A stretch of DNA of 64,000 nucleotides from CATQHQ01 sp965243805 (GTDB lineage Bacteria > Gemmatimonadota > Gemmatimonadetes > Longimicrobiales > Gaopeijiaceae). Location: contig OZ251577.1 in the NCBI GenBank assembly GCA_965243805.1, positions 1,426,001 through 1,490,000 on the forward strand. The letters run 5' to 3'. Every line of letters starts with the position of its first letter. Position 1 is the stretch's first letter. The translations under genes were made by a program, and so were the position numbers. A model generated the notes under the pieces. That model saw only the letters and a list, made by a program, of their open reading frames with translations, made no database searches and was not told where the DNA came from. Shown piece after piece: positions 53,643 to 62,125 of the stretch.

Positions 53643-55199
53643 CTACAGCAACACCGGCTGGCGAACGACGTCGCGGCGCGCCTCGGGACAGACCTCAATC
53701 AACCTGTCGGCGGGAAGCCGACCAAGTTCGCCGGGCTCGACTTTGTGCAGGCCACCGCCGTAGACCCGACCGCTGCGAGTCCACTCGGCTTCCATGGTAC
53801 GGCGCAACGCGTGCCAGACGAGCTCGCGCTCGGCGGCGAAGCGGGTCGTCTTGCTCAATGGCGTCCTAGGGTACAGCATCAGATAGACGTTGGTGGCTAC
53901 CGCCTTCGACTTGTTGAGGATGATCCGAAACGGTGGTCCGCCCTGTGCCGAACGGCCCATGTACGTGCTGAGAAACGGAGCAGGATCCCTCTGCTCCTGA
54001 GCGTACCAAGGGTCTCGTCGCAACGCCAAATAGCCCTGGTCTGCCCCTACTGCCTCGCCTTGCTTCACGTATGCCGCCGTCGTCGGATCGGCGCGGTCGA
54101 GTTCTTCCCGCGGCACCCGGCAGTCGAAGAGAAAGAGGCGTTTGCCAATGTCGGGAACGCCGTTGGGGTCCGCCTCCACCACGTCCGTTCGCAGATGTCG
54201 AGGGCTGGGAAGCACAGGGCGCAGGAAGCGGGACGAGATCCCCGACGCTCGCGCTTGTACCTCGGTCAGAATGAAGAATCGGTTTGCACCCGTGACTAGG
54301 CCGCGCTTGATGACGAACAGGTCCGCGAGGGTGAGACCGTCTGCAGCACTCCCCGTGTCCACAGCACGTGGATGCCGTGTCCACTTCGGCTCGTCCCGCA
54401 GCACATTCCGGTCAATCCGCCGTCGGACGCACGGAGCCGTAATTGACCCGCCGAACGTGAACTCGGGGGCGTCGCCTGCCGGGCGCCGGTTCCAAAACCA
54501 CACAACGGCGGACGACACCAGGGCGTCGCCGAACTGCACTTCCCTCGGATCAAAGCGGTGGATGCGCACCAAGTCCACGCGGTTCAGCAGATAATCCTTC
54601 AGCACCGAACCGTAGTTTACGTCCATGAACTCGCTGGGAATCAACCAGACCGACAGAGCCTGCGGCTTGAGCCACTGGTGACTAACCAGCATGAAGTAGA
54701 CGTACAGGCCCGCAAGTCCAGAGACACGAATGCGAAGTGTCCGCTTGACTTCGGTGGCCAACCGCTGCTTCATGCGATGCTCGATGTGGTGATGGCGCAC
54801 GTAGGGGGGATTGCAGATCATCAGGTCGACGAGCTCGCCGCTGTCGTCGGGTCGTTGCGAGGTGAAGTCGCACAGATCCAGGCGCAACCCCGTCTCTTCC
54901 CACAGCGCCGCCGCGGGTCGACCGTAGTGCGGGTCGATCTCAAAGCCCCGAGCGGCACCGATCGCATCTCGTCGAAAGACCTCGAGCAACGCAGAATAGA
55001 ACGCTCCCGTTCCGAAAGCTGGATCCATGAACGAGAGTCTTCTGTGCGGCGTACGCAGCAACGCTCGCGCCGACCTCACCACCTCTGTCGCCAACGGGCC
55101 CGGCGTGGCGTATTGTCCCAGCTGATTCCTGTCTCGTTGGGTCTTGCCGGCGTCCACTTGCGCCTGGAGGTGCTCCCGCTGTTGCTCCTCCCGCGTCAC
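53643..55199 (-). CDS. N6-adenine DNA methyltransferase (gamma class)
   Basis: 518 residues from GTG 55199, overlapping the lipoprotein stop. LGQYATPGPLATEVV (27-41), motif I MDPAFGTGAFYSALL (58-72), FEIDPHYG and the catalytic NPPY (130-133) are all present in the order of TaqI/Eco57I-like enzymes. The C-terminal half (GLVTGANRFFILT, RFLRPVLPSP, LNKSKAVATNVYLMLYP) matches the target-recognition part of Eco57I-type methylases. No nuclease motif was seen, so it is probably a stand-alone or orphan methyltransferase. It is partnered only with the lipoprotein gene upstream. Confidence 0.88.
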   Translation of the reverse strand: MTREEQQREHLQAQVDAGKTQRDRNQLGQYATPGPLATEVVRSARALLRTPHRRLSFMDPAFGTGAFYSALLEVFRRDAIGAARGFEIDPHYGRPAAALWEETGLRLDLCDFTSQRPDDSGELVDLMICNPPYVRHHHIEHRMKQRLATEVKRTLRIRVSGLAGLYVYFMLVSHQWLKPQALSVWLIPSEFMDVNYGSVLKDYLLNRVDLVRIHRFDPREVQFGDALVSSAVVWFWNRRPAGDAPEFTFGGSITAPCVRRRIDRNVLRDEPKWTRHPRAVDTGSAADGLTLADLFVIKRGLVTGANRFFILTEVQARASGISSRFLRPVLPSPRHLRTDVVEADPNGVPDIGKRLFLFDCRVPREELDRADPTTAAYVKQGEAVGADQGYLALRRDPWYAQEQRDPAPFLSTYMGRSAQGGPPFRIILNKSKAVATNVYLMLYPRTPLSKTTRFAAERELVWHALRRTMEAEWTRSGRVYGGGLHKVEPGELGRLPADRLIEVCPEARRDVVRQPVLL

Positions 55200-55693
55200 A
55201 GTCCAACCCGAATCGCGGCCATGAAACGCCAGAAGGCCGAGCGGTGTCCAGGGCCGTCCTCGGTGCCTTCGGACGAGCCGATGCCTTCCGCCAAGAGGAC
55301 GCCCAACACGCTCGCCGCCGCGATCCCTCCGGCAAGCAAGCCGGTGCGCACCGGCGAAAACCGTTGCGTGTCGAGGCTGGTCACGTCGGCACGCAATACC
55401 CGCAGCGTGTCGGCCACCTTCGCGTTCCGGTGCAGTCCAGGGTCGATCCCCGCGATGGGGACGCGGAGCACCAGCGTCTCCGAATCGACGGACAGGACGT
55501 CGCCGTCGAGGCTGGTGCGGGCTACGCCGGTGACCTGCGCTTGGCGTATCTGGCCCTCCGCCGCGAGCTGCGCACGAACCCGCTGGCCGGGGAGCGGATC
55601 GCCGGCGATGGGCCGGAGGGTGGTGCACGCCTGGGTCGGAAGCAGCAGCAGTCCGACGGCCACTAGGCACCGATGAGCTTGGCGCTGGAGCAC
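55196..55693 (-). CDS. Putative lipoprotein of unknown function
   Basis: 165 residues from GTG 55693. A lipoprotein-like signal (LVAVGLLLLPTQACTTL, Cys23) is followed by a beta-rich middle (GQRVRAQLAAEGQIRQAQVTGVARTSLDGDVLSVDSETLVLRVP) and a C-terminal hydrophobic segment (GLLAGGIAAASVLGVLLAEG) with a small charged tail. No family is recognised. Its stop overlaps the methyltransferase start (GTGA), so the two are co-translated, an odd pairing. Confidence 0.6.
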   Translation of the reverse strand: MLQRQAHRCLVAVGLLLLPTQACTTLRPIAGDPLPGQRVRAQLAAEGQIRQAQVTGVARTSLDGDVLSVDSETLVLRVPIAGIDPGLHRNAKVADTLRVLRADVTSLDTQRFSPVRTGLLAGGIAAASVLGVLLAEGIGSSEGTEDGPGHRSAFWRFMAAIRVGL

Positions 55694-55760
55694 GACGAGC
55701 AACGAGATTCCTCGGTTCGCGGAACGGGATGTGGCAAGGTCCGTCCACGCACCGGCGCCG

Positions 55761-56330
55761 TCAAGCAGTCGGGCTAGGCTGTTCTCGGTTTGGAGGCTCG
55801 ACGCCATGCTCGCGGGCGAACGCATCCAGTCGCTCCCATTCGGCGTCGATGGCAGACTGGCGAGCAGCGGTGCGTGCGTCGAACGCTTCGCGCATCTCCT
55901 GCGCCCGTCGATGGGACGCCCGCAGCTCTTGCGCGTCGTGGAACCAGTCGCGGCACACGGACGCGCGTCTCATGCCTCTCTCGTACTTGGCTGCCACGAT
56001 CCGCGTCGCGACGGTGCCGGCAACAACCCCGACAACTGCGCCCACCGCCTTGGCCAGCGTCTTGTCGTCGATGCCCAGCTTCGGGCCAGCCTCGCCACCG
56101 CCGTGGGCTCCTGCTACTCCCAGTCCCGCGGCCCCGAACGCCCCGACGACGGTCAGCGTCGCGTGTGCGGCCCCGGGCCCGGCACCGCACACGGCGTCTA
56201 CGCCGATCTGTGGTCGTTCTTGCTGGCCGTGAGCGTGCTCTGCGCCCAGCGCGAAGCCTGCCGTCAGCGTCGTCAGCAACGTCGTCATGATGATGCGATA
56301 CGTGCTCGGGCTCTGTCCCTGCTTCCTCAT
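55761..56330 (-). CDS. Secreted or membrane protein with glycine-zipper segment
   Basis: 189 residues from ATG 56330, with an upstream GGGAG. A signal peptide (MTTLLTTLTAGFALGAEHAH region) is followed by a Gly/Ala-rich stretch (CGAGPGAAHATLTVVGAFGAAGLGVAG). A second hydrophobic Gly-zipper, AKAVGAVVGVVAGTVATRIVAAKY, precedes a charged helical tail (VCRDWFHDAQELRASHRRAQEMREAFDARTA). No family is recognised. It lies between batE and the methyltransferase patch, probably with its own promoter because two hairpins lie just upstream. Confidence 0.65.
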   Translation of the reverse strand: MRKQGQSPSTYRIIMTTLLTTLTAGFALGAEHAHGQQERPQIGVDAVCGAGPGAAHATLTVVGAFGAAGLGVAGAHGGGEAGPKLGIDDKTLAKAVGAVVGVVAGTVATRIVAAKYERGMRRASVCRDWFHDAQELRASHRRAQEMREAFDARTAARQSAIDAEWERLDAFAREHGVEPPNREQPSPTA

Positions 56331-56386
56331 CTTCCTATACTCCCCTAGTGGGTGGGGTGCGGCGGATCCGTTGCCCCGCGAACCCT

Positions 56387-56418
56387 ACACCCGGGGTGTG
56401 ACAAAGGGGCGTCGCCCC
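56387..56418 (-). terminator. Two short hairpins after batE
   Basis: Reading on the minus strand after batE (stop at 56445), the paired sequences ggggc..gcccc (56406-56418) and acacc..ggtgt (56387-56399) form two adjacent small hairpins. There is no clear T-run, so this is weak evidence for a terminator between the bat cluster and the next gene. Confidence 0.3.
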
Positions 56419-56444
56419 CTCGTCTCCCCTCCCACTGCGCCCTG

Positions 56445-57332
56445 CTAGATCACTTCCAGCGCGTCCATCTCCAACCAGCCGACCTTGCCGTCGGCCAGGA
56501 CGATCTCGACCCACTCGCCGGAGCGCTGGTCGATCCGGACCTTGGTGCCAGCGTGGAGGGTGAACACCGTCAGGCCGCCCTCCGCCGACGGCGCACTGAG
56601 TACCCGCGCCTCCGCTACCATGACCACGGCCTCCTCGGCGCGACCGACCCCGGCTTCCCGTGCGAAGAGCGTTCCCCCCAGCACCGTCGCGGCCAGCCCA
56701 GCCCCCCAAGCGGTCCTGCGAACGGTGGCCCTCCATCCCTGGGGCCGGCGCAGCATCAGCAGTACCCCCGCCACGCCGAGAACGGTCCAGCACACGGCTA
56801 CCATCCCCTCCAACAGCCGCCGAGGCAGCAGCTCAACCCACCACTTCAAGGCGGAAAGCAGCCAGAAGCGGGGCAGGGGCTCGATCCGGTCTTGGAGCTG
56901 CTGATTGACCAGCGCCAAGTTCGTCCGCACGTCGTCGTTGCCTGGGTCGAGGCGGGCGGCGCGCTCGTAGGCGACCACCGCGTGCGCCAACTCCCCCAGC
57001 CGGAAGCGCGCGTTCCCCAAGTTGTAGTAGAGGGCAGCCGCCTCGTAGCCGCTTTCCAGGACGGACTCGTACCGAGCGGCCGCGCCAGCGAAGTCGCCCT
57101 CCTGATAGAGCTGGTTGCCCTCTTCGAACGCCTGTGTTTGGGCCGACGCGCCAGCGGGAGAATGGAGCAACAGTGCCAAGAGAGCGGCCGCCAGGAGCAC
57201 CGCCGTCGCTGGGAGCACCGCCGCCACCAGGAGCCCACTCGCCGCCACGGGCCTCCTCACCTCGATGGGGGTCCTCGCCTCAATGGGCCTCCTCGCCGCC
57301 ACGGGCCTCCTCGCCTCGACATGCCTCCTCAC
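56445..57332 (-). CDS. batE: BatE-like TPR and SH3-type membrane protein
   Basis: 295 residues from GTG 57332, overlapping the batD stop. An N-terminal Arg/Ala/Pro/Glu-rich repeat leader (RRPVAARRPIEARTPIEVRRPVAASG) comes from a duplicated 18-bp unit. The signal core is ATAVLLAAALLALLLHSPAGASAQ, followed by two TPR units (GNQLYQEGDFAGAAARYESVLES, YNLGNARFRLGELAHAVVAYERAARLDPG). Two membrane helices and a C-terminal SH3-like domain (GTKVRIDQRSGEWVEIVLADGKVGWLEMDALEVI) follow. It is part of the Bacteroides aerotolerance-type assembly. Confidence 0.85.
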   Translation of the reverse strand: MRRHVEARRPVAARRPIEARTPIEVRRPVAASGLLVAAVLPATAVLLAAALLALLLHSPAGASAQTQAFEEGNQLYQEGDFAGAAARYESVLESGYEAAALYYNLGNARFRLGELAHAVVAYERAARLDPGNDDVRTNLALVNQQLQDRIEPLPRFWLLSALKWWVELLPRRLLEGMVAVCWTVLGVAGVLLMLRRPQGWRATVRRTAWGAGLAATVLGGTLFAREAGVGRAEEAVVMVAEARVLSAPSAEGGLTVFTLHAGTKVRIDQRSGEWVEIVLADGKVGWLEMDALEVI

Positions 57333-57340
57333 CTGGACAG
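57233..57340. repeat. Six 18-bp tandem units reaching across the batD-batE overlap
   Basis: The unit gcctcctcacctcgatgg recurs with changes at 57233 (partial), 57251, 57269, 57287, 57305 and 57323. The last contains the GTGA where batD stops and batE starts. The others encode the repeated leader of BatE. The period of 18 keeps the frame. Confidence 0.92.
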
Positions 57341-59206
57341 CTCCCGGTCGAACTCCGCCATCAGCGACGCGGCCCGCTCCAATTCCGCTTCTGGAGACTC
57401 GCGCTCGGCACCGGTGGGAGCGAAGCGCTGTCGGTCGCAGTGGTCCAAGCAGGCGAAGAGGCGTTCCAGAGTGCCTGCTGACACCCCGCGAGCCGCGGCG
57501 CTCCGGGCGACTTCCTCCCGGACCAAGCTGGCCGCCGAGACGTTCAGCTTGTCCGCCAAGAAGCCCTGGAGGGCACCAGCCACCTCGGCGTAGAAGGCCC
57601 GCGGGTCGCCGGACGCCATCCCCTTCGCCGTGGCCAGCCGCTTCTTCGCCCTCCGTGCCGCTCGGCGCGTGCGGGCATACGCCACATCGCCCTCCAAACG
57701 GTCCCGTCGCCGGCGATACGCCCCCGCACCCGCCACCGCGGCCGCCGGCAACAGCAGCACTGCCCAGAACCCAGGCGTGGCCACAAGCCGTCGGCCCACG
57801 GGTGCGAACCGCACGGGGCCTGCATGGATGAAGCGAATCTCCTCCCGGACCCTCTCCACGGCCGACGGCACCGCGCCCTCTCCCTCTGCCGCCGACGCCC
57901 CTCCCTCCACGACCAACTCGATGGAGCCGGCGCGGGTCGCACGGTACGTCCGCGAGCCGGGGTCGAACGACGACGCCTCGACCGGCGGCAGGGTCAGCCG
58001 CCCCGGGACCCGCGGCACCAGGACGTACTCGAAGGAGCGCACCCCCTGGAGGCTGCCGCCGCCGGGGGCGATGCGGGCGCTGGCCTCGGGCGGGAAGACC
58101 TCGAACTCGGCGGGGAAATCGATCTCGGGAGGCGAAAGCGCGCGCAGGTTGCCCGTTCCCTCCATCTCGACTCGGAAGGTCACGGCCTCGTTGGCCTGCA
58201 CGGCGTCTCGGTCCACCGACGTGGAGACGACCAGCTCGCCCACGTGGCCGCCGAAGCTGTCGGGCCTCCCGCTGGATGGCAGGGGGAGCACCTCGATCTC
58301 GATCGGCCGCGACGCCACGGCCACTGGGACGCGGCTGTCCAGCAGACCCCGGCCGAAGAGGTCGCCGAAGGGGTCGAAGGAGCGGTTCCGCACCCTCACC
58401 TGGGCCTCCAACCCCAAGGGGTCGAGTGTCTTCCTGCCCGGACCGGTTGGGAAGAGCACGACACGACGGATCACCGCGGACACGTACTCGCGACCGTTGC
58501 GGATCAGTCGCTCCACCGTGGGCGAATCGGGCTGCTCCAGCTCCTCCGTCAGGAACCCGGTCGCCAACGGCAGGTCCGTAATGGAGTAGGACTCGACGTT
58601 CACCAGGGTGAAGAGCCTGTACTCCACCGTCACCGGTTCGTTCTCGAAGGCGCGGGTCTTGCTCACTACGCCCTCCACGAAGAGGTCGTCGGGTGCGAGA
58701 GAGGCACCGGGATCGTCCGTGCCGGTCCCGGCTCCCGGCCTAGCCCCGGCTCCCGACCTGGCTCCCGCTCCCGGCCTAGCCCCTGGCCCGGCTCCCGTGG
58801 TCGACGGCGGCGCATCGGACACCACCAGCGTCAGCGGTTCCGTCTCCAGCACCTGGCCCCCGACCGGAACCCGCACCACTCCGATCTCGAAGTCGCCCTC
58901 CTGCGTGGCCAGAAAACGGTACTGGTAGGTGAGCGACACGCTGGTCCGTCCGTTGACGATCTGCATTGAAGTGGAGGTGCCCGCCCCCAAGTAGCGGGCG
59001 AAGTCGTCCATCGCGGGCAGCTCCGGCTCGCCCTCCAGCTGTTGCGTTCCGGCCACCTCCACGTTGAGGACGAACTGGCGTCCCACGCCGACCTGGGGAG
59101 CGTTCAGGTACGCCCGGGCCTGGACCTCCTGGGCACCGCCCCCGTCGTTCGCTCCCGCCCACAGCGTCGTCGCGGCCAGCGCCGCCAGCGCACTTCCCGA
59201 CATCAC
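57329..59206 (-). CDS. batD: BatD-like membrane protein
   Basis: 625 residues. An N-terminal signal is followed by beta-sandwich domains typical of BatD (YLNAPQVGVGRQFVLNVEVAG, VRVPVGGQVLETEPLTLVV, FLTEELEQPDSPTVERLIRNGREY, LALPPVEASSFDPG-like). A membrane helix (FWAVLLLPAAAVAGAGAY) and a C-terminal cytoplasmic part with helical segments come next. A Gly/Ala/Pro insert with short repeats (RPGAGARSGAGARPGAG, from about 58740) is unusual. It lies between batE and batC; the cluster is implicated in oxygen tolerance in other bacteria. Confidence 0.88.
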   Translation of the reverse strand: MMSGSALAALAATTLWAGANDGGGAQEVQARAYLNAPQVGVGRQFVLNVEVAGTQQLEGEPELPAMDDFARYLGAGTSTSMQIVNGRTSVSLTYQYRFLATQEGDFEIGVVRVPVGGQVLETEPLTLVVSDAPPSTTGAGPGARPGAGARSGAGARPGAGTGTDDPGASLAPDDLFVEGVVSKTRAFENEPVTVEYRLFTLVNVESYSITDLPLATGFLTEELEQPDSPTVERLIRNGREYVSAVIRRVVLFPTGPGRKTLDPLGLEAQVRVRNRSFDPFGDLFGRGLLDSRVPVAVASRPIEIEVLPLPSSGRPDSFGGHVGELVVSTSVDRDAVQANEAVTFRVEMEGTGNLRALSPPEIDFPAEFEVFPPEASARIAPGGGSLQGVRSFEYVLVPRVPGRLTLPPVEASSFDPGSRTYRATRAGSIELVVEGGASAAEGEGAVPSAVERVREEIRFIHAGPVRFAPVGRRLVATPGFWAVLLLPAAAVAGAGAYRRRRDRLEGDVAYARTRRAARRAKKRLATAKGMASGDPRAFYAEVAGALQGFLADKLNVSAASLVREEVARSAAARGVSAGTLERLFACLDHCDRQRFAPTGAERESPEAELERAASLMAEFDRELSR

Positions 59207-60082
59207 CTACCAGTCCTTCCTGGGACGGCGGCCCCGCACCTGGGTGGCCTTCCGGTTGACTTCGCCCGGGTCTTCGTCGATGGCCTGCATCAGGCGCTCG
59301 GCCTGCTCCGGCGTCATCTGGCCCTGCGCTTGGCCAGCCTGGCCCTCGCCATCCTCGCCGTCTTCCGGCTGCGACCCTTGGCCCTGCTGATCCTGCTGGT
59401 CCTCAGGGTTCTGCTCGTTCTGCCCGCCCTGCTGGTCCTGGGGCGACGGCTCCTCGTCGCGCTCGCCCCCTTGCTCCCCCTGCTGCTGCTCCCCTTGCTG
59501 CTCCCCCTGGCCCTGCTGGTCCTGCTGGTCTTGCTGATCCTGCTGGTCCTGCTCCGACTCCCCGTCGCCCTGTTGCTGCTGCTGTTGCTGTTCTTCCAGC
59601 TGCATCAACGCCATCTCCAGGTTGTGCTTGGCGTCGGCGTCCGCTGGGTCCAGGCGCAACGCCTCCTTGTACGCCTCCGCCGCCGGGCCCGGCTGCTGCT
59701 GGCGGACCAAGGCGTTGCCCAGGTTGTACCACGCTTGGCTCAGCCACTCCGGGTCGCCGTTCTCCAGTGCTTCCGTGTACGCCTCCATCGCCCGCTGGAA
59801 CTCCTGGCTTCGGTACAGCGCGTTTCCCTCGTTGAAGCGGGCCAGCGGCAGTCCGGGTGCCTTCTTGAGCGCCTCCAAGTACTGGGCGTGCGCCTCCGAC
59901 CACCTGCCTTCCTCATAGAGACGGTTGCCGGCCTCAACTTCCTCCCGTCCCTCTTGGGCGAAGCCATGGCTCGCTGGGACGCCCAACGCCCCGGCCGCCG
60001 CCACGCACGCCACCACCCAGCCCGGCCACGCCTGTCGAAGGGCCACCGCTCTCCTGGTCTCGATTCTCCTGATCTCGATCAC
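59207..60082 (-). CDS. batC: BatC-like TPR protein with Gln-rich tail
   Basis: 291 residues from GTG 60082, overlapping the batB stop. The leader is repeated IEIRRIETRR-type sequence. The signal core is AWPGWVVACVAAAGALGVPASHG. TPR units (GNRLYEEGRWSEAHAQYLEALKKAPG, GNALYRSQEFQRAMEAYTEALENG, WYNLGNALVRQQQPGPAAEAYKEALRLDP) precede a Gln/Glu-rich region (LEEQQQQQQQGDGES, then DQQ and GEQQ repeats). A conserved end, MTPEQAERLMQAIDEDPGEVNRK, is the BatC C-terminal signature. The Gln stretch is likely a repeat expansion. Confidence 0.88.
   Translation of the reverse strand: MIEIRRIETRRAVALRQAWPGWVVACVAAAGALGVPASHGFAQEGREEVEAGNRLYEEGRWSEAHAQYLEALKKAPGLPLARFNEGNALYRSQEFQRAMEAYTEALENGDPEWLSQAWYNLGNALVRQQQPGPAAEAYKEALRLDPADADAKHNLEMALMQLEEQQQQQQQGDGESEQDQQDQQDQQDQQGQGEQQGEQQQGEQGGERDEEPSPQDQQGGQNEQNPEDQQDQQGQGSQPEDGEDGEGQAGQAQGQMTPEQAERLMQAIDEDPGEVNRKATQVRGRRPRKDW
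60051..60080. repeat. 15-bp tandem duplication at the batB-batC overlap
   Basis: ctcctggtctcgatt (60051-60065) and ctcctgatctcgatc (60066-60080) are adjacent copies. The second runs into the GTGA junction (60079-60082), and both encode the repeated leader residues of BatC. Confidence 0.75.
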
Positions 60083-61107
60083 CTTACATCCTCCGTCCGC
60101 AGCCCCGCACGCCTTCTCGCGCCGGGCACCACAAGCTCCAGCGCCAGCAACAGCAGAGCCGCCGCCACGAAGCCCTGGTACTGCTCCTCGAACTGAGTCA
60201 CCTCCCGCGACTCCACCTCCCGCCCTCCGGTCCCGATCTGCTCGGCCAGCTGGGCCAGCCCGTCCCCCGCCTGACCAATACGGTAGTACTGCCCCCCCGT
60301 TTGCATCGCGATGTCCTGCAACGCCGTCTCGTCCAGCCGCGTCGTGATCACGGCGCCCTCGTCGTCCCGTCGGAAGCCCCGGCGCGCGCCGTCGTCGTCC
60401 ACGTCGGGGAGCGGCACTCCCGCCGCGGTCCCCACACCCACGGCGTGCACGGTCGCGTTCGCTTCCGAAGCCGACGCGATCGCCTCGGGGACGCCCCCCT
60501 CGTGGTCCTCGCCGTCGGTCACCAGCACCAGAATGCGGTTCTCCGTCGGCGTCTCCTCCAACGCATCCACCGCCACCGCCACGGCCTTCCCCAAGTCGGT
60601 CCCCTGCATGGAGACCAGGGTCGGGTCCATGGCGTTGAGGAACATCATCGCCGCGCCGTAGTCGGCCGTCAGCGGACTCTGGACGAAGGCGTCGCCGGCG
60701 AATGCCACCAGCCCGATCCGGTCGCCGTCCAGCCGCTGGATGATCCGCCCGACCTCGATCTTGGCCCGCTCCATTCGGTTCGGCACCACGTCCTCGGCGT
60801 ACATGGAACGGGAAACGTCCAGGGCGACCATCACATCCTGCCCCTCCCTCCGCACCGTCTCCACACGGGTCCCGAACTGGGGCCGCGCCAACGCCAGCCC
60901 GAGCAGCGCCAGCGCCGCCAGAGCCAAGGCCGCCTTCCAGCGACGAGCCGCCACGCTCACCGATGGGCGCAGCTTGCGCACCAGCTCGTGCTCCCCGAAG
61001 CGGTCCATCAGCGCACGGGAGCGGCGGGCCGCATACCAGTGCAGGAGGAGCAAAAGGGGAACCAGCGCCAAGCTCCACAGAGCCAGAACGTTGCCGAACC
61101 TGAACAT
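60079..61107 (-). CDS. batB: BatB-like membrane protein with von Willebrand A domain
   Basis: 342 residues. Two N-terminal membrane helices (LALWSLALVPLLLLLHWYA, AALALAALALLGLALAR) are followed by a vWA domain with the MIDAS motif DVSRSM and downstream DGEDHEG, and a C-terminal membrane helix (GFVAAALLLLALELVV). vWA domains bind metal and partner proteins. It probably assembles with BatA and BatC in the cytoplasmic membrane, facing the periplasm. Confidence 0.92.
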   Translation of the reverse strand: MFRFGNVLALWSLALVPLLLLLHWYAARRSRALMDRFGEHELVRKLRPSVSVAARRWKAALALAALALLGLALARPQFGTRVETVRREGQDVMVALDVSRSMYAEDVVPNRMERAKIEVGRIIQRLDGDRIGLVAFAGDAFVQSPLTADYGAAMMFLNAMDPTLVSMQGTDLGKAVAVAVDALEETPTENRILVLVTDGEDHEGGVPEAIASASEANATVHAVGVGTAAGVPLPDVDDDGARRGFRRDDEGAVITTRLDETALQDIAMQTGGQYYRIGQAGDGLAQLAEQIGTGGREVESREVTQFEEQYQGFVAAALLLLALELVVPGARRRAGLRTEDVR

Positions 61108-61132
61108 CGTCCCTAGGACCTCGTCAGCGGCG

Positions 61133-62125
61133 TCACGGGAGCGTCCTCAGCCAGGTCCGCCCCAGCGTCGCCTCGACCACCAGCAACGCCAAGCCGGCCA
61201 GGAGGGGCCACGCGAAGCGCTCGCCGTAGCGGGTGAAGTTCTCAACCTGAATCTCGGTGGTCTCCAGCTCGTCGATCTCTCGGTAGATCGCCTCCAGGCT
61301 CTGCCGGTCCGTGGCTCGGTAGTAGCGGCCGCCCGTGGCCTCGGCGGTGGCGCGCAACGAGGGCTCGTCCACATCCACCTGGGTCGTCACGTAGCGAACG
61401 CCGCCGAACCGGTCGGTGACGGGAACCCTGGCCATGCCCCGAGAGCCGGCGCCCACAGTGTAGACCCTGACCCCCAATGCCTGGGCCGCGTGGGCGGCGG
61501 TGATGGGGTCGATCTCTCCCCGGTTGTTGCGTCCGTCGGTCAGCAACACCACGACCTTCGACGCGGCCTCGCTGGCCTGCAGCCGCTTCACCGCCGTGGC
61601 CAGCCCCATCCCGATGGCGGTCCCGTCCTCGATCATCCCCACTTCCAGCTCGGCCAGCAGCGATCCCACCACCGAGTGGTCCAGGGTGAGGGGCGCTTGG
61701 GTGAACGCCTTGCCCGCAAAGATCACCAAGCCGATCCGGTCGTTGCCGCGTCCCTCGGCGAACTCCGCCGCCACCGCCTTGGCAGCCTCCAGCCGGTTGG
61801 GGGCCAAGTCCTCGGCGAGCATGGAGCTGGACACGTCCAGCGCCAGAATGATGTCGATCCCCTCGGCGACCACATTCTCCCCCGTGACGCCCGTCTGCGG
61901 TCGCGCGAACGCAACCACCAGACAAGCCAGGGCCGCTCCCCGAAGAGCCGCCGGCAGGTGCCGCACCCACGCCCCCTCGCCCCGACCCGCCGAGCGCAAG
62001 CCCGCCACATCCGGATGCAGAAGGGCGCCGCGTCCCCTGCGCACCCGGGCCACGTACCACCAACCCAGCAGGGGAAGCGCCCCCAGCAGCAACAGGAACC
62101 AGGGATCGTCGAAGCGGAAGATCAT
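61133..62125 (-). CDS. batA: BatA-like membrane protein with von Willebrand A domain
   Basis: 330 residues. An N-terminal membrane helix (WFLLLLGALPLLGWWYVA), a second (AALRGAALACLVVAFARP), the MIDAS motif DVSSSM and DGRNNRGEIDP, and a C-terminal membrane helix (WPLLAGLALLVVEA) are visible. It is a close relative of BatB and probably pairs with it. The start overlaps the stop of the DUF4381-like gene (ATGA), so the cluster is tightly coupled. Confidence 0.92.
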   Translation of the reverse strand: MIFRFDDPWFLLLLGALPLLGWWYVARVRRGRGALLHPDVAGLRSAGRGEGAWVRHLPAALRGAALACLVVAFARPQTGVTGENVVAEGIDIILALDVSSSMLAEDLAPNRLEAAKAVAAEFAEGRGNDRIGLVIFAGKAFTQAPLTLDHSVVGSLLAELEVGMIEDGTAIGMGLATAVKRLQASEAASKVVVLLTDGRNNRGEIDPITAAHAAQALGVRVYTVGAGSRGMARVPVTDRFGGVRYVTTQVDVDEPSLRATAEATGGRYYRATDRQSLEAIYREIDELETTEIQVENFTRYGERFAWPLLAGLALLVVEATLGRTWLRTLP

